Position numbers and translations under genes: made by a program. This document shows positions 54,041 through 64,000 of a DNA stretch of 64,000 nt, piece after piece. Every line of letters begins with the position of its first letter. Position 1 is the first letter of the stretch. Source of the DNA: Batkoa obscura (taxonomy: Eukaryota; Entomophthoromycota; Entomophthoromycetes; Entomophthorales; Batkoaceae); the NCBI GenBank assembly GCA_030770535.1, contig JASVEC010000036.1:62001-126000 (forward strand), written 5' to 3'. Below the pieces are notes generated by a model. The model was not told the origin of the DNA. It saw only the letters and a program-made list of their open reading frames with translations, and made no database searches.

Positions 54041-55972
54041 TATGTTTTATATTAATTTTTTAGTATTAACTTTTTATATTACAATTTTTATAACTTATTT
54101 ACATTTGATTTTATTTGTTTTTATACTCAATCTTTCTGCTGATTTTATTAGCCTGTTACCCCCTTAATAGTGCTATTTTTATTCTTGGGGTGGATTAAAT
54201 GCTTAAACTAAATTAAGGTAAGTTCAACTAAGCCAAAATAACTCAAATTTAAATCGATTTAAAATTATTTTTATACCTTTTTACTTAAATTACAAGATTA
54301 TAAAATTTAAATTAAATTTAAATTTAAATTTAAACTAGTTTATATTATTACACCTCTGCAGATATATATTTGTTCTATTTACTTAGTTCTTTGATTTCAT
54401 AGTATCTTATAAAATTATTATATAAAAATAATTATCGATTTTACCCCTATTGAACAGGTTAACTTGATCTCTATGTTTTTGAATCTAGCTTTATAAATGT
54501 ATTCTAGAAATATCAGCTTTCGACTAACAATAAATTTAGTTTTTGACTAAAAAGTCTCTTTTCTAGATGATTCAGGGAAATGTATAAATTGAAATTCAAT
54601 TAAAATTAGTCATCTCCATGTAACAAAGCATCAATAAAACCTTATTTATAGTTTATAAAACTACGGCTGCTGTAACTTTATTACAATCTAATTTGCAGTA
54701 ATTTTTAGGTCTAGATATTTGTTTATTTAGTTTTTTCAAGCCTAAAATTTAGATTCTAACATAATTTTGCAAAACTTTCTTCTTTAATAAACAATTATTT
54801 AGTTCGCAATAGAGTTGCAGCAGCTGTAACACTAGATTTAGGACTAAGACTCTAGATTTTTAACCTTAATTTCTATTTTTCTAGCTTTATTTTTTAATGT
54901 TTTAAAATTTTAGTATTAAAATAGACCATACTTGCATCAAAACATAAGCTTAAGTGATTCTATTCTACTTGTTAATAGTTCATAAACAACTTGCTTTTAG
55001 TATAATTTATAAAAATACATTCAAAACAAAGCTATTCTTGTTATAAAATTTTTAAATCAATTAATAAAACTAGAAGATTTCTAACAACTGCCAAAGTTCA
55101 CTTTTAAAATAGTTTATAAATTTAGTGCTTAAAGCCTGGTTGTTTTATATTAGTTACAAAAAGCTAAAATATATAAAAAAGTATATAAAAATTTATTAAA
55201 AAACATATAAAATAAAATAAAACTATTTAACAAAATACAAAATTATATTAGTAATAATAATAATAATGTAGATAAAAAAAATTATGTTAAAATATTGTTT
55301 AATCAGCTAAAAAAATAAAAAAAGTTTAATAATAAAAAGCTGAAAATATAAATAAAGTTTAAAACCTAATTATAAAAAACATGATGTTTTAATAAAAATG
55401 ATTATAATATGCAGCATTACAATTTTGAATAAAGCTGTGATATATCGCCTTCTCAGCTCCACAGTTGAGTATAGCATAATGATCACTTGAGTTGTTGTGC
55501 TCTCGAGTTCAGAGACAATTAATCCTACATTCTTAGTTTGATTTGCTATGAGAATTTCTAGCTTCATCTCAAAGAATGTTATCTTCTCATTTTGATATTT
55601 GTACTTGTCAGAATATAAAGAATATCTTAGAACATAGTAGCTCGAGGCTTTTTAACTGAATTATTCCCTGATATCTCGTACATTTAATGAAGCCACTAAA
55701 TTTTCTTAATAATATTTTATGTAAATTTTACATAGTCCGTAGCCTATTACGTGCTATTCTTCATAATTCAAGTCTACCTTAGTCACATAAGTTAAGACCT
55801 TTCGACTTACAGTATAGTCAACCAGACAATAGCTGTTTTTGATTCTAATCACTAGGTACCAGATTTCACATAGCTGATAATTAACAAAATTTAATTTATA
55901 ATATAAAAAATTAATATTTAATATTTAATAATTAAAGTTAAAAGCAGTTTTTATTTAATTAACTAGCTATAA

Positions 55973-56007
55973 ATTAAAATTCTTAAGCACGAAAATACAT
56001 CCCCATA
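55973..56007 (-). mobile_element. MITE fragment, copy 16
   Basis: Only the last ~35 bp of a reverse copy (AAATTCTTAAGCACG to ACATCCCCATA), 24 bp from the full copy 17. Confidence 0.65.
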
Positions 56008-56030
56008 AGCTTTAATACAAAAATAAAAGC

Positions 56031-56136
56031 ATATGGGGCTGTTTTTTTTAGTTTCATTATTTTTCCCTTTTTTAAGCGCTATTTATGTGGAAAAATTGTC
56101 AGTAAAATTCTTAAATACAAAAATACATCCCCATAT
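56031..56136 (-). mobile_element. MITE-like element, copy 17 (near-consensus)
   Basis: Reverse copy, 106 bp, ATATGGGGCTGT to ACATCCCCATAT; closest to copy 9. Confidence 0.88.
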
Positions 56137-57042
56137 CTAAAACTGTTAAAAGTTCAAAATGAATTAAAACTTTTTTATTTGAATTAATTTATACAAGTAT
56201 AGTATTTTTGTTAAAACATTTTTAATTAAAATACAATAATTCTCATACTTATATTGTGTTCATATTATAATATAATAATAACTATGTTTATTTAAATAAG
56301 AATTATTAATAGTTTATGCAAGTTTTAAAAATGTTCATCAAAATTTAAAATAAAATTTGTTTTTTATCAGTTTCTTTATTTAAGATCATATAGCTAAAAA
56401 TTAAAAAAGTATTAACAAAATCAATTTAAATTAACAAGAGCTATTTAGCTTCGTTTAAAATAAGGTTTATTAGTAAAACAGTTGTTCAAACTTAAATATG
56501 CATCAAATGCTATTTTTATAACAATAAAAATTATTATAAGGTTTTCTATAATTTCCTACAGTTTTTTTATTCTAAATAGCCTACATTTAAGTAATGTTTA
56601 TATTATAATAAAAAATAAAGAGTTGAAATTTTATGATATAAGTTTAATGCTTATAGTTTTATAATTTAATTATACAATTTTAGCTAATATTTTTTTAATT
56701 TTTTTAAAAACCGGTGTTTGCTTTGGATATCATCATTTTCAATATTTTAGCTTATTACTATTACAAAATAAGTAAAAGTTTATAATATTTTTAATTAGAA
56801 AAATAATTTGTTATCATATTATACTATTTATTAAAAAAAGTATAGAAAACCTTTTAATAACACTAAAATTTAGTAATTCTATTATTGTTATATTAATTAT
56901 TTGCTATTTTTGTATTATAATAATAATAATATAACTATTATTATCATAAATAATTTCAATAATATAAATACGTTATATTAATATTAGATAGATGATTTTA
57001 TTACGGATAAGCATTTTGATTATAAATTTTATTTTATTAAGT

Positions 57043-57146
57043 ATATGGGAATGTATTTTTGTATTTAGGAATTTTACTAATAATTTTTCCACTCAAATAG
57101 CGCTTAAAAGAGGGAAAAAGTAATGAAACAAAAAAACACTCTCATA
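57043..57146 (+). mobile_element. MITE-like element, copy 18
   Basis: Forward copy with ends ATATGGGAATGT and ACACTCTCATAT; interior AAATAGCGCTTAAAAG kept. Confidence 0.82.
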
Positions 57147-57272
57147 TTATTATCTTAAATTTAAATTTTTTATCAAGAAACTAAAATAAAGAGATTAAAA
57201 AATAACATTAAAACCATCAAATCCATATTAGAGTTTAACAGTAATTATTATATAATTGTATTTATTTACTTA

Positions 57273-57304
57273 TTTCTATATTTCTATATTTCTATATTTC
57301 TATA
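57273..57304. repeat. 8-bp microsatellite (TTTCTATA)x4
   Basis: Four perfect tandem copies in intergenic DNA. Confidence 0.9.
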
Positions 57305-58402
57305 CTTTTTTATTTTTAATCTATTTTTTGAAGTAAAATTAATTTTAATTTATTTTAAACTTAATATCAAAAAATGAAATAAATTTGGGCATTATTTATA
57401 TGTAATTGAGTATTCCAGTTTACTTGCAATAAATCTTTGAACAGCAGTAACATCAAAAGCATAAAAAGTATGACTGACGGTATTATCTCTTCTAGTTATG
57501 TTTATTTAAGGAAAAAGTATCTCATTTAAATCATTTGTTTTTAATTCTCTAAATTTAGATTAAAACATAAATATTCAAAATGAAGGGCTAAATTAAATTC
57601 ATTTTGAAATTTGTTTATTTTGAAATTTATTTATTTTCATATTTATTGAGTTTGAAATTATGTTGTCATTATTAATAAGCTGAAGTTGAAATTATATAAA
57701 GATAATGACCTAAGTTAGGTTTGAAAATGATTGTTAATAATAAGACCGCTTTTTGATTTTTGTTAGATTTAGGAAATTTCAAAGTCAGTTTAAATTATTA
57801 TAGTATTTATTCTTATTAGAATACTATAAATTCAATAAACAAAAGTCAATATTAAGTTATCTATTATAATTGATAACTTTGAATATCAACTTATTGAAAA
57901 ATACTAAAATTTCTAGAATAAGGGAATTTCCGATCAAAGAATAATAAGTTATATTTCGGTAATTATTACACCATTAAAATCATTTTATAAATTCTTGATT
58001 TGCTTGTTAAAAATTTGTCCATTTTATCCATTCTTAATTTTTAATCATTTATTAGTTTAATAGGGAAAATAATCTAAGAATCAGAAATTAAGCCCAAGAA
58101 AACAAATAAAGTACATAAATCATAAATTTAGTAATTTATCATTAAATATTCAAAGAATGCTTAGTTTAAACTAATAAGAATCCAATCTCAATTCATAACT
58201 AAACTAGGGATTAAATAATTAACCAATAGTAATTGAATAGATTATAGAAATTAACAAATCACATCAGTTATGCCATTATCTTTCAATACGGGAATTTAAA
58301 ACAATTTAACAATCACTTCATAATTTCAACTGCCAATTTTCAATTTATCATTTTTTACTTTAAAATAAACCGTGATTCTCATTCCATTAATACAAAACAT
58401 AT

Positions 58403-60875
58403 ATGGAAACCAATACCACGAGAAAATCATCTATCTCTACAAACCGAGACAGCATGGGTTCTGATATGGGTTATTTTTCCACTTCTCCAGGTCAAGACTT
58501 ACCTGCTACACCACATACTAGTCTTTTAGATTTCTATAAAAGTAATAGTAACACACAACTTCAATTAATCAATGAGGATGGTTATCATACAGCTAGATCT
58601 TCTTTATATTTAACTCCAAGTTCAGTTTATTCTAATTTATCCTTTAGTGATCTACCAATTTTTGTTAATGAAGATGGGGGGAATGGGGGTATACTTAATG
58701 GGTTTAATGAAGAAGAATATAAATTAGAAAGTACTTATCATACACCCAAAATGAGTTTTTTGGATATGAAAAATGGTAAAGAGAGTAAAAAGAATACACC
58801 GATATTGAAGGAAGAAAAAGAGGTATTTTTAGAGTGTGAAGAAAGGACATCAAGTCCAATAACAATCGAAGAAGAGGAAAAAATTGATTTAGTAAAAGAA
58901 CAAATGGAAGAATTACAACTAAGTTTAATGAATGATGAAAGTAATTTACAAAGGAGATTAAATATTGCTATGGAAATATTAAATACCGAAAGAACTTATT
59001 TGGCAGGATTGGAATTAATTGAAACTACATTTTATAAACCTTTATTAGAAGCTAGTCAAAGTAATAATCCAATTATTGAAAGTAAAAGGATCGCGGATAT
59101 ATTTTCTAATTTGATGGGTATTTTAGCGGTTAATAGAGAATTTTTATCGCAATTAGAAACCAGATTAGTAAAAAACGAATGGTGTCCTAAAAATGGATTG
59201 ATTGGGGATATCTTTTGTCAATTGGTAAGAAAAAATAACGTATTAAGTTAATAATTTTTATTTATATATTGTTATTTAGGCACCCTATTTCAGAATGTAT
59301 TCGTTATATGTTAAAAACTTTAATTCAGCATTAGCCGTTATCTCTGAACAAATGGGTAAATCAGTAGCATTTGCTACTTTCCTTAAAGTAGGTTATTAAT
59401 TTGAATTATATTTATTTCAATTAATTATTTTTATTATTAGGATAAAAAAATAGTTGAACAATGTAAAGGGTTACCATTTGAATCTTATCTTATATTACCA
59501 GTTCAACGTATACCTAGATATAAATTATTAATTGAAGATTTAATTAAAAGAACTCATTCATCTCATGTTGATTATGATAATTTAGTTAAAGGATTAGATA
59601 TTGTCTCTAAAGGTAATTTATAATATACTAAATATATCAAATATATTAATATTAATAATATTATTAATTAGCTGCAACCTTTGTCAATGAGACTATAAGA
59701 CAACATGAAATGTTTATGGATATGTTATTAATACAAAAATCACTACAAGGATTTAATGAAAATTTATTAATACCAGGAAGAAAATTAATCAAAAAAGGCA
59801 GTGTTTATAAGATATGTCGAAAAAACCATCAATTAAGAGTATTTTTTTTATTTAGTGATATACTAATTTATGGATCTGGAAATCCAGATTCGGATTCAAC
59901 TTTAGTATTTCACCGTAAAGTAGATTTAGAAGTAGTTAAAATTGTAGATGTTCCAGATACAGATAATATTAAGAATTTATTTCAAATTATTAGTCAAGAA
60001 AAATCATTTGCAGCTTATTGTGATACAATAAAAGAAAAACAATCATGGTTAGATGCTTTTAATACAACAATTAAAGAATTACATTCAAATAAAAAAACAT
60101 TGAAATTAGATACTAATAGTATTCGACAAAAAAAAGAAATTATATTACCTTTAGTGGTTAAAGATTATTCAGCACCAGTATGGATACCAGATGATCAAGC
60201 TATAGATTGTCATTGTTGTAAAGAAGAGTTTACAGTATTTAAAAGAAAACATCATTGTCGATTATGTGGTAATGTAGTATGTCATACTTGTTCCAATAAT
60301 ACTTTTTTTATACCTGGACAATCTTTGGTAGATCATCGACCAGCAAGGGCATGTGATAAATGTTATAAATTAAAATTTAAAGGAGAGAATCCACCTCCTC
60401 ATACTAGTTTATCTGCATTAAAAAGATATTCCTTTTTAGGAACTGGAAGTACAAGTTCAACATCAACATCTAATTCCGATTTATCAACTTCATCACCTAT
60501 TTTTCCACCAGCAAGATTTCCATTCAATGCACCTAAAAGATTAGTTGAATTAAGAGAAACAATTAATAATTCTAGAGATTCTTATTTTTCAGATTCATCA
60601 TCTTTATTATCTTTTTGGACAGATGAAGACACAAAAAATAAAAATAACAAGAGTAATGAATTTAACAATAATAATTCAACAAATAGTTCTTTGTCAAGGT
60701 TAAGTAGGGTAAGTTTAAAATTATAAAGTTATAAAATTAATTTACTAATTGTTTTTATTAATAGTTACGTTCTATGTCGGGTTCAACAGCTGCATTAATT
60801 GGTGGATTTACTTCTAATACTAGATCATGTGAATTATGTTTAATTGAATTTAATGTATTTAAATGGAAGGTAAGA

Positions 60876-60926
<51 letters not shown>

Positions 60927-61355
60927 AATAATAATTTATTTAGTTAATTAATTTTTAATATTGAATAGAATGAGTGTCAAACATGTAAAAAAATAGTATG
61001 TGGTGATTGTTTAAGTAAAAAACCAATAATTAAAGCAAAGAGACAATCAATGGTTAATTTACAAAAAGAAATTCATAAAAGTCAACATCATGAAGATAGT
61101 AGTAGTATTATTAGTAATAATAATAGTAATAATTCAACATTAATAGATGATGTTGTATTATGTGATCCATGCTACCTTGGTGTTGATCCAAATCATGTAG
61201 TTGTTAATCCAGAAGGTGGGGGTTGGGGAGTACATGAAGTAACTTCATTAACATCACCACCAAAACAAAAAGAAAAAGAATTAAATGAAAGAATTAAAAT
61301 GGAAACTAGTAATCCATTGGTTAGTGAACCAGAAGATTTTAAATTGAGTGGATAA
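58403..61355 (+). CDS. RhoGEF (DH-PH) with two FYVE-type zinc fingers, FGD-like
   Basis: Six exons: 58403-59224, 59280-59387, 59441-59612, 59672-60708, 60765-60869 and 60969-61355; total 2631 nt, 876 residues. Residues 1-~180 are disordered and phosphosite-rich. The DH domain spans ~185-395 ([46 protein letters not shown]). The PH domain spans ~403-500 ([29 protein letters not shown]). The first FYVE finger spans ~538-598 with [10 protein letters not shown] and the four Cys pairs, so it probably binds PI3P. A second finger follows at 735-816: CELC, CQTC, CGDC and CDPC at FYVE-like spacing but without the R(R/K)HHCR motif. Predicted to activate Rho/Cdc42-type GTPases on PI3P-bearing endosomal membranes. 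The (ATT)n array sits in intron 5. Confidence 0.92.
60876..60925. repeat. (ATT)n microsatellite in intron 5 of the RhoGEF gene
   Basis: About 50 bp of uninterrupted ATT repeats just after the splice donor at 60870. Confidence 0.92.
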
Positions 61356-61429
61356 TAAGATAAATGAATTTATTAATTGATACAATGGGATTATGAATTA
61401 ATGAGTTTATTTTACGTATGTGTTTTATT

Positions 61430-61464
61430 GAGATGAAATGAAACGAGATGAGATGAGATGAGAG
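61430..61464. repeat. (GATGA)n array downstream of the RhoGEF gene
   Basis: Imperfect GAGATGA/GATGA tandem units ~75 bp after the stop codon, probably in the 3' UTR. Confidence 0.75.
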
Positions 61465-61579
61465 AGATAGTTTTATTATTATAAGTTGTATATTGTTTTT
61501 TTTATTTTTTTATTATATATATTAAATTAAGTATTATTGTTAAAATTATTCTGTTTTCTATTTTCTATTTAGTATTTAA

Positions 61580-63385
61580 TCATTTAAATTCCATATCATC
61601 ACCTACAACTTCCATAATTTTAATATAGAATTCTTCACAAATAGCAAAATAGGGTCTTGAATAATCAATCAATTTAATGGCTCTTTTTAAACCATCTTTA
61701 GCAAATAATCTCAAACCTTCATCTTTATCATCTAAACAGTAAGCAAAAAACAAAGAAGCAGCAGATAAAGCATAAAATAAATAAGCAATACCAAATCTAA
61801 AGTAATAAGGACCTAAAGATTCTACAGCAATTGTAATTAGTCTAGCTGAAAACAAACCTCTAATTAAATAAAATTTATATTCTTTTGAATCTTTATATTT
61901 TAAAAAATATTGACATAATCTAATAATCATAACATTCATCAGACTAAAATTCTGGACCATTAATGGGATTGCTAATTCAATTAACCATTTGGGTTGATCT
62001 TTAACTAATGAATTCATTTTTTGAAAAAATCGTTGATAACAATTAGCAATTTTCAGCATTAGTTTTCCACATAATTCATTTGCCTTTTCTCTATTATTTG
62101 AAAATCGAATTTTAATACAACCATGAACATGACCTAATAATTCTGCTAATTCCGTATAACATTTAAAATAAGTAGATGCTAAATATTCTCTAGCAATAAT
62201 AAATTCATCTTTATCTTCTTCTTCCGATAATCTGGGCAATTTGGCTAATTTAGGATATTGATATAAAGTAGTGCCATTAATTAAAATAGGTCGATTAGTA
62301 AAATGAAATGCAATTTTATCATGGATACATAAAGTCCACCAAACATGAGCGCGAATTCGAATTTCTCTCTCCGATAATTGAAATTCTTTAGGTAATGGTA
62401 AATGTAATCCTAAAGTAGTAGCTAAACTTACCGCATATCCATGGTAAATCCAAGTATTTTTAAATTGACTCGGTACATTTTGAAATTGACACATTAATAA
62501 TAAACAAATTACTAAATCTAAAGTAGGTTTAGGAAATTGAGTTTGAAATTGAAGTAAAATTTGATTATCAAGATATTCGTATAATCCAGGAATCGGTGCT
62601 CCTTTAGGTAAATATTTTGCTCCAACACCTGCTACTAATCTTTTTAACATTAAATTATCTTTTTTATCAAAACTTAATTCATCAATAATGGGACAAAATC
62701 GTGCATAATATGTAAAATAAGCTTTAGAACATTCTGTAAAGATACTCTCTTCAATTAATTCTTCTTGAATTTGACTTCTATTTAATGAAAATACATCACT
62801 CTTTTTTACTTCCATTCTATCTTTTGCTTTATCCATTTTTTGCTGTAAATCATAATAAACGGTCAATAAACCACCAATAGGACTTTGACCATAATATTCT
62901 AATTCTTTAGAGGCTGTTTTATAAATAAAAGTAGAATCCGTATCTAAATATGAATTTTTTAAAATCAATCGAACAATAGCTACATTCCTCCAATTAGTAT
63001 AAATACTTTTACTTATCTTAGGTTTATTTTTAAATATTCGAAATTGACCTACATTAACTGAATTAAATTGAATTTCTTTTTTAGTTTTATTTTTAGATTT
63101 AACTGAAGAAGGTGAATTTGGTTTCATTTTCCAAGAAATCACGGCGGTATCTGTAGGTGGAAATTGGATACCGGCGTTATCGAAATTGACGAAAGTATTG
63201 AGTATCATATTATCAGAAATATAAGTACATGATTGATTTTTATTATAACATAATTGACAAGATGGAAGATATCGATCACAAGATAAGTTTTGATTTTGAC
63301 ATTGAGTACATTCAATTTTAGATAATTTACTTTTAGGTTTGGATTTGTTGTTTGAGTTAGCTTGTATTATAAAGGAATGATACAT
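61580..63385 (-). CDS. Zn2Cys6-type regulator with atypical zinc cluster
   Basis: A single exon of 601 residues from ATG 63385. An N-terminal six-Cys cluster at about residues 26-53 (CTQCQNQNLSCD....CQLCYNKNQSC) has Zn2Cys6 spacing, but the loop between Cys2 and Cys3 is QNQNLS instead of the usual basic RxxKxK; basic residues lie just before the cluster (KSKPKSKLSK). The fungal_trans-type middle domain is well formed: KAYFTYYARFCPIIDELSF, LLMCQFQNVPSQFKNTWIYHGYAVSLATTLGLHLP and REIRIRAHVWWTLCIHDK (the R.R.WW motif). Probably a nuclear regulator, but DNA-contacting residues differ from the norm, so it may bind unusual sites or work as a partner. It converges with the RhoGEF gene, ~225 bp between stops. 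Confidence 0.85.
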   Translation of the reverse strand: MYHSFIIQANSNNKSKPKSKLSKIECTQCQNQNLSCDRYLPSCQLCYNKNQSCTYISDNMILNTFVNFDNAGIQFPPTDTAVISWKMKPNSPSSVKSKNKTKKEIQFNSVNVGQFRIFKNKPKISKSIYTNWRNVAIVRLILKNSYLDTDSTFIYKTASKELEYYGQSPIGGLLTVYYDLQQKMDKAKDRMEVKKSDVFSLNRSQIQEELIEESIFTECSKAYFTYYARFCPIIDELSFDKKDNLMLKRLVAGVGAKYLPKGAPIPGLYEYLDNQILLQFQTQFPKPTLDLVICLLLMCQFQNVPSQFKNTWIYHGYAVSLATTLGLHLPLPKEFQLSEREIRIRAHVWWTLCIHDKIAFHFTNRPILINGTTLYQYPKLAKLPRLSEEEDKDEFIIAREYLASTYFKCYTELAELLGHVHGCIKIRFSNNREKANELCGKLMLKIANCYQRFFQKMNSLVKDQPKWLIELAIPLMVQNFSLMNVMIIRLCQYFLKYKDSKEYKFYLIRGLFSARLITIAVESLGPYYFRFGIAYLFYALSAASLFFAYCLDDKDEGLRLFAKDGLKRAIKLIDYSRPYFAICEEFYIKIMEVVGDDMEFK

Positions 63386-64000
63386 CTTTTTTTTATAATG
63401 TAAAAAATAAAATAAATAATTGATACAAAGAATAAAGAAATAAAAAAAGAATAAATAATTGTAATTTAATCATATTGTTTACTCATCAATGGCATGAATA
63501 AAAGTTTCAATTGATTGTGAATTATTACAAATTAAACCCTTCACTTCACCCTTTATTTTTTGGAGACTGAAAATTAAAATATTGTTTATTGATAAAAGTG
63601 ATAAAAAGGGGTTGTTGGTGAGCTAATTTTAGTAAAAGTTAGTGTTAATATTTTCTTAGTGAATTTATAACGTTTTTATCTAAAAAGTCGCAAATTTTGC
63701 AGATGTTTATGTTTAATGTTTAATATTGATAGTAACAGGTTGCAGCAGTAAAAATCTATTTACAAGATAAATATTAGTTCTCAAAGGAGCTTAATTTTGA
63801 TAAAAAAATATAAACTAACATTAAAAACTGCTATATTGCTACTGAAGTTCACATGCATTATTCAACTTTAAAAATAAAGATTTCAAGTTACATTATTTTC
63901 ATTTATGGTTTATACACTTTTATTATAAAAGTGTACATTTTATAATCAAAATTTGCACAATTTTACAAACTCAAAGATTAAAATTTTCATATTTATAAGT
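63386..64000. other. Right-end flank, nothing recognised
   Basis: About 600 bp upstream of the Zn2Cys6 gene to the window end. AT-rich with no ORF, repeat or RNA recognised. Confidence 0.5.

Larger units (their letters stand above)
54041..58402. other. 4.4-kb gene desert with MITEs and an anomalous segment
   Basis: Contains a (TTTAAA)n run near 54300-54340, a GC-richer segment at ~55390-55870 with a 65-codon minus-strand frame of unknown nature, MITE copies 16-18, and an 8-bp TTTCTATA array at 57273-57304. No gene was confirmed. Confidence 0.5.

Overview
This is a very AT-rich nuclear segment from a fungus. Short spliceosomal introns (mostly 43-130 bp, GT...AG, TACTAAC/CTAAC-like branch sites), Zn2Cys6 regulators, an Elongator Elp3, a Gtr1/RagA GTPase and Ser/Thr/Pro-rich wall proteins all point that way. 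The low GC, the style of the Zn2Cys6/fungal_trans regulators and a RhoGEF-PH-FYVE protein suggest an early-diverging lineage, with Conidiobolus-like Entomophthoromycotina as my best guess. That placement is inference and was not searched.

Layout. 0-16.4 kb is mostly housekeeping and regulation: a partial class-3 lipase, a DUF4419 protein, an orphan tail-anchored protein, a 4-exon Gtr1/RagA GTPase, a 3-exon SERP1/RAMP4-type ER protein, an ATF/CREB bZIP factor, a Zn2Cys6 regulator and a 9-exon, 1000-residue DYRK/Pom1-type kinase. 16.4-20.7 kb is a gene desert holding MITEs. 20.7-29.7 kb has an AP-1-like bZIP factor, two divergently transcribed Kex2-repeat peptide precursors, a serine-racemase-type PLP enzyme, a PDCD5-family protein and a STIMATE-type membrane protein. 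30-54 kb is rich in secreted products: several tiny secreted peptides, a head-to-head pair of Ser/Thr-rich proteins that share a perfect 667-bp inverted repeat, a 688-residue Pro/Thr repeat protein, a GPI-type Ser-rich protein and a secreted tyrosinase. Interspersed are a homeodomain factor, an Snc-type v-SNARE whose start codon is split by an intron, ELP3 and an I78-like inhibitor. 54-58.4 kb is another desert. 58.4-63.4 kb carries a RhoGEF-PH-double-FYVE gene and a second Zn2Cys6 regulator.

A ~106-bp MITE-like family (terminal repeats ATATGGGGATGT) occurs about 18 times between 7 and 57 kb, always between genes. Two genes too short or too broken up by introns for simple ORF calling were reconstructed by hand (SERP1-like and SNARE), as were a 37-residue secreted peptide and the split exons of GTR1, ELP3, the DYRK kinase, the RhoGEF, both bZIPs, STIMATE and the I78-like gene. 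In all these models the summed exon lengths keep frame to a stop codon.

The most interesting items are the divergent pair of Kex2-processed repeat precursors (with possible single-unit relatives at 30.1 and 38.5 kb) and the 667-bp identical inverted repeat, which gives two different cell-surface or secreted proteins the same promoter and signal peptide.
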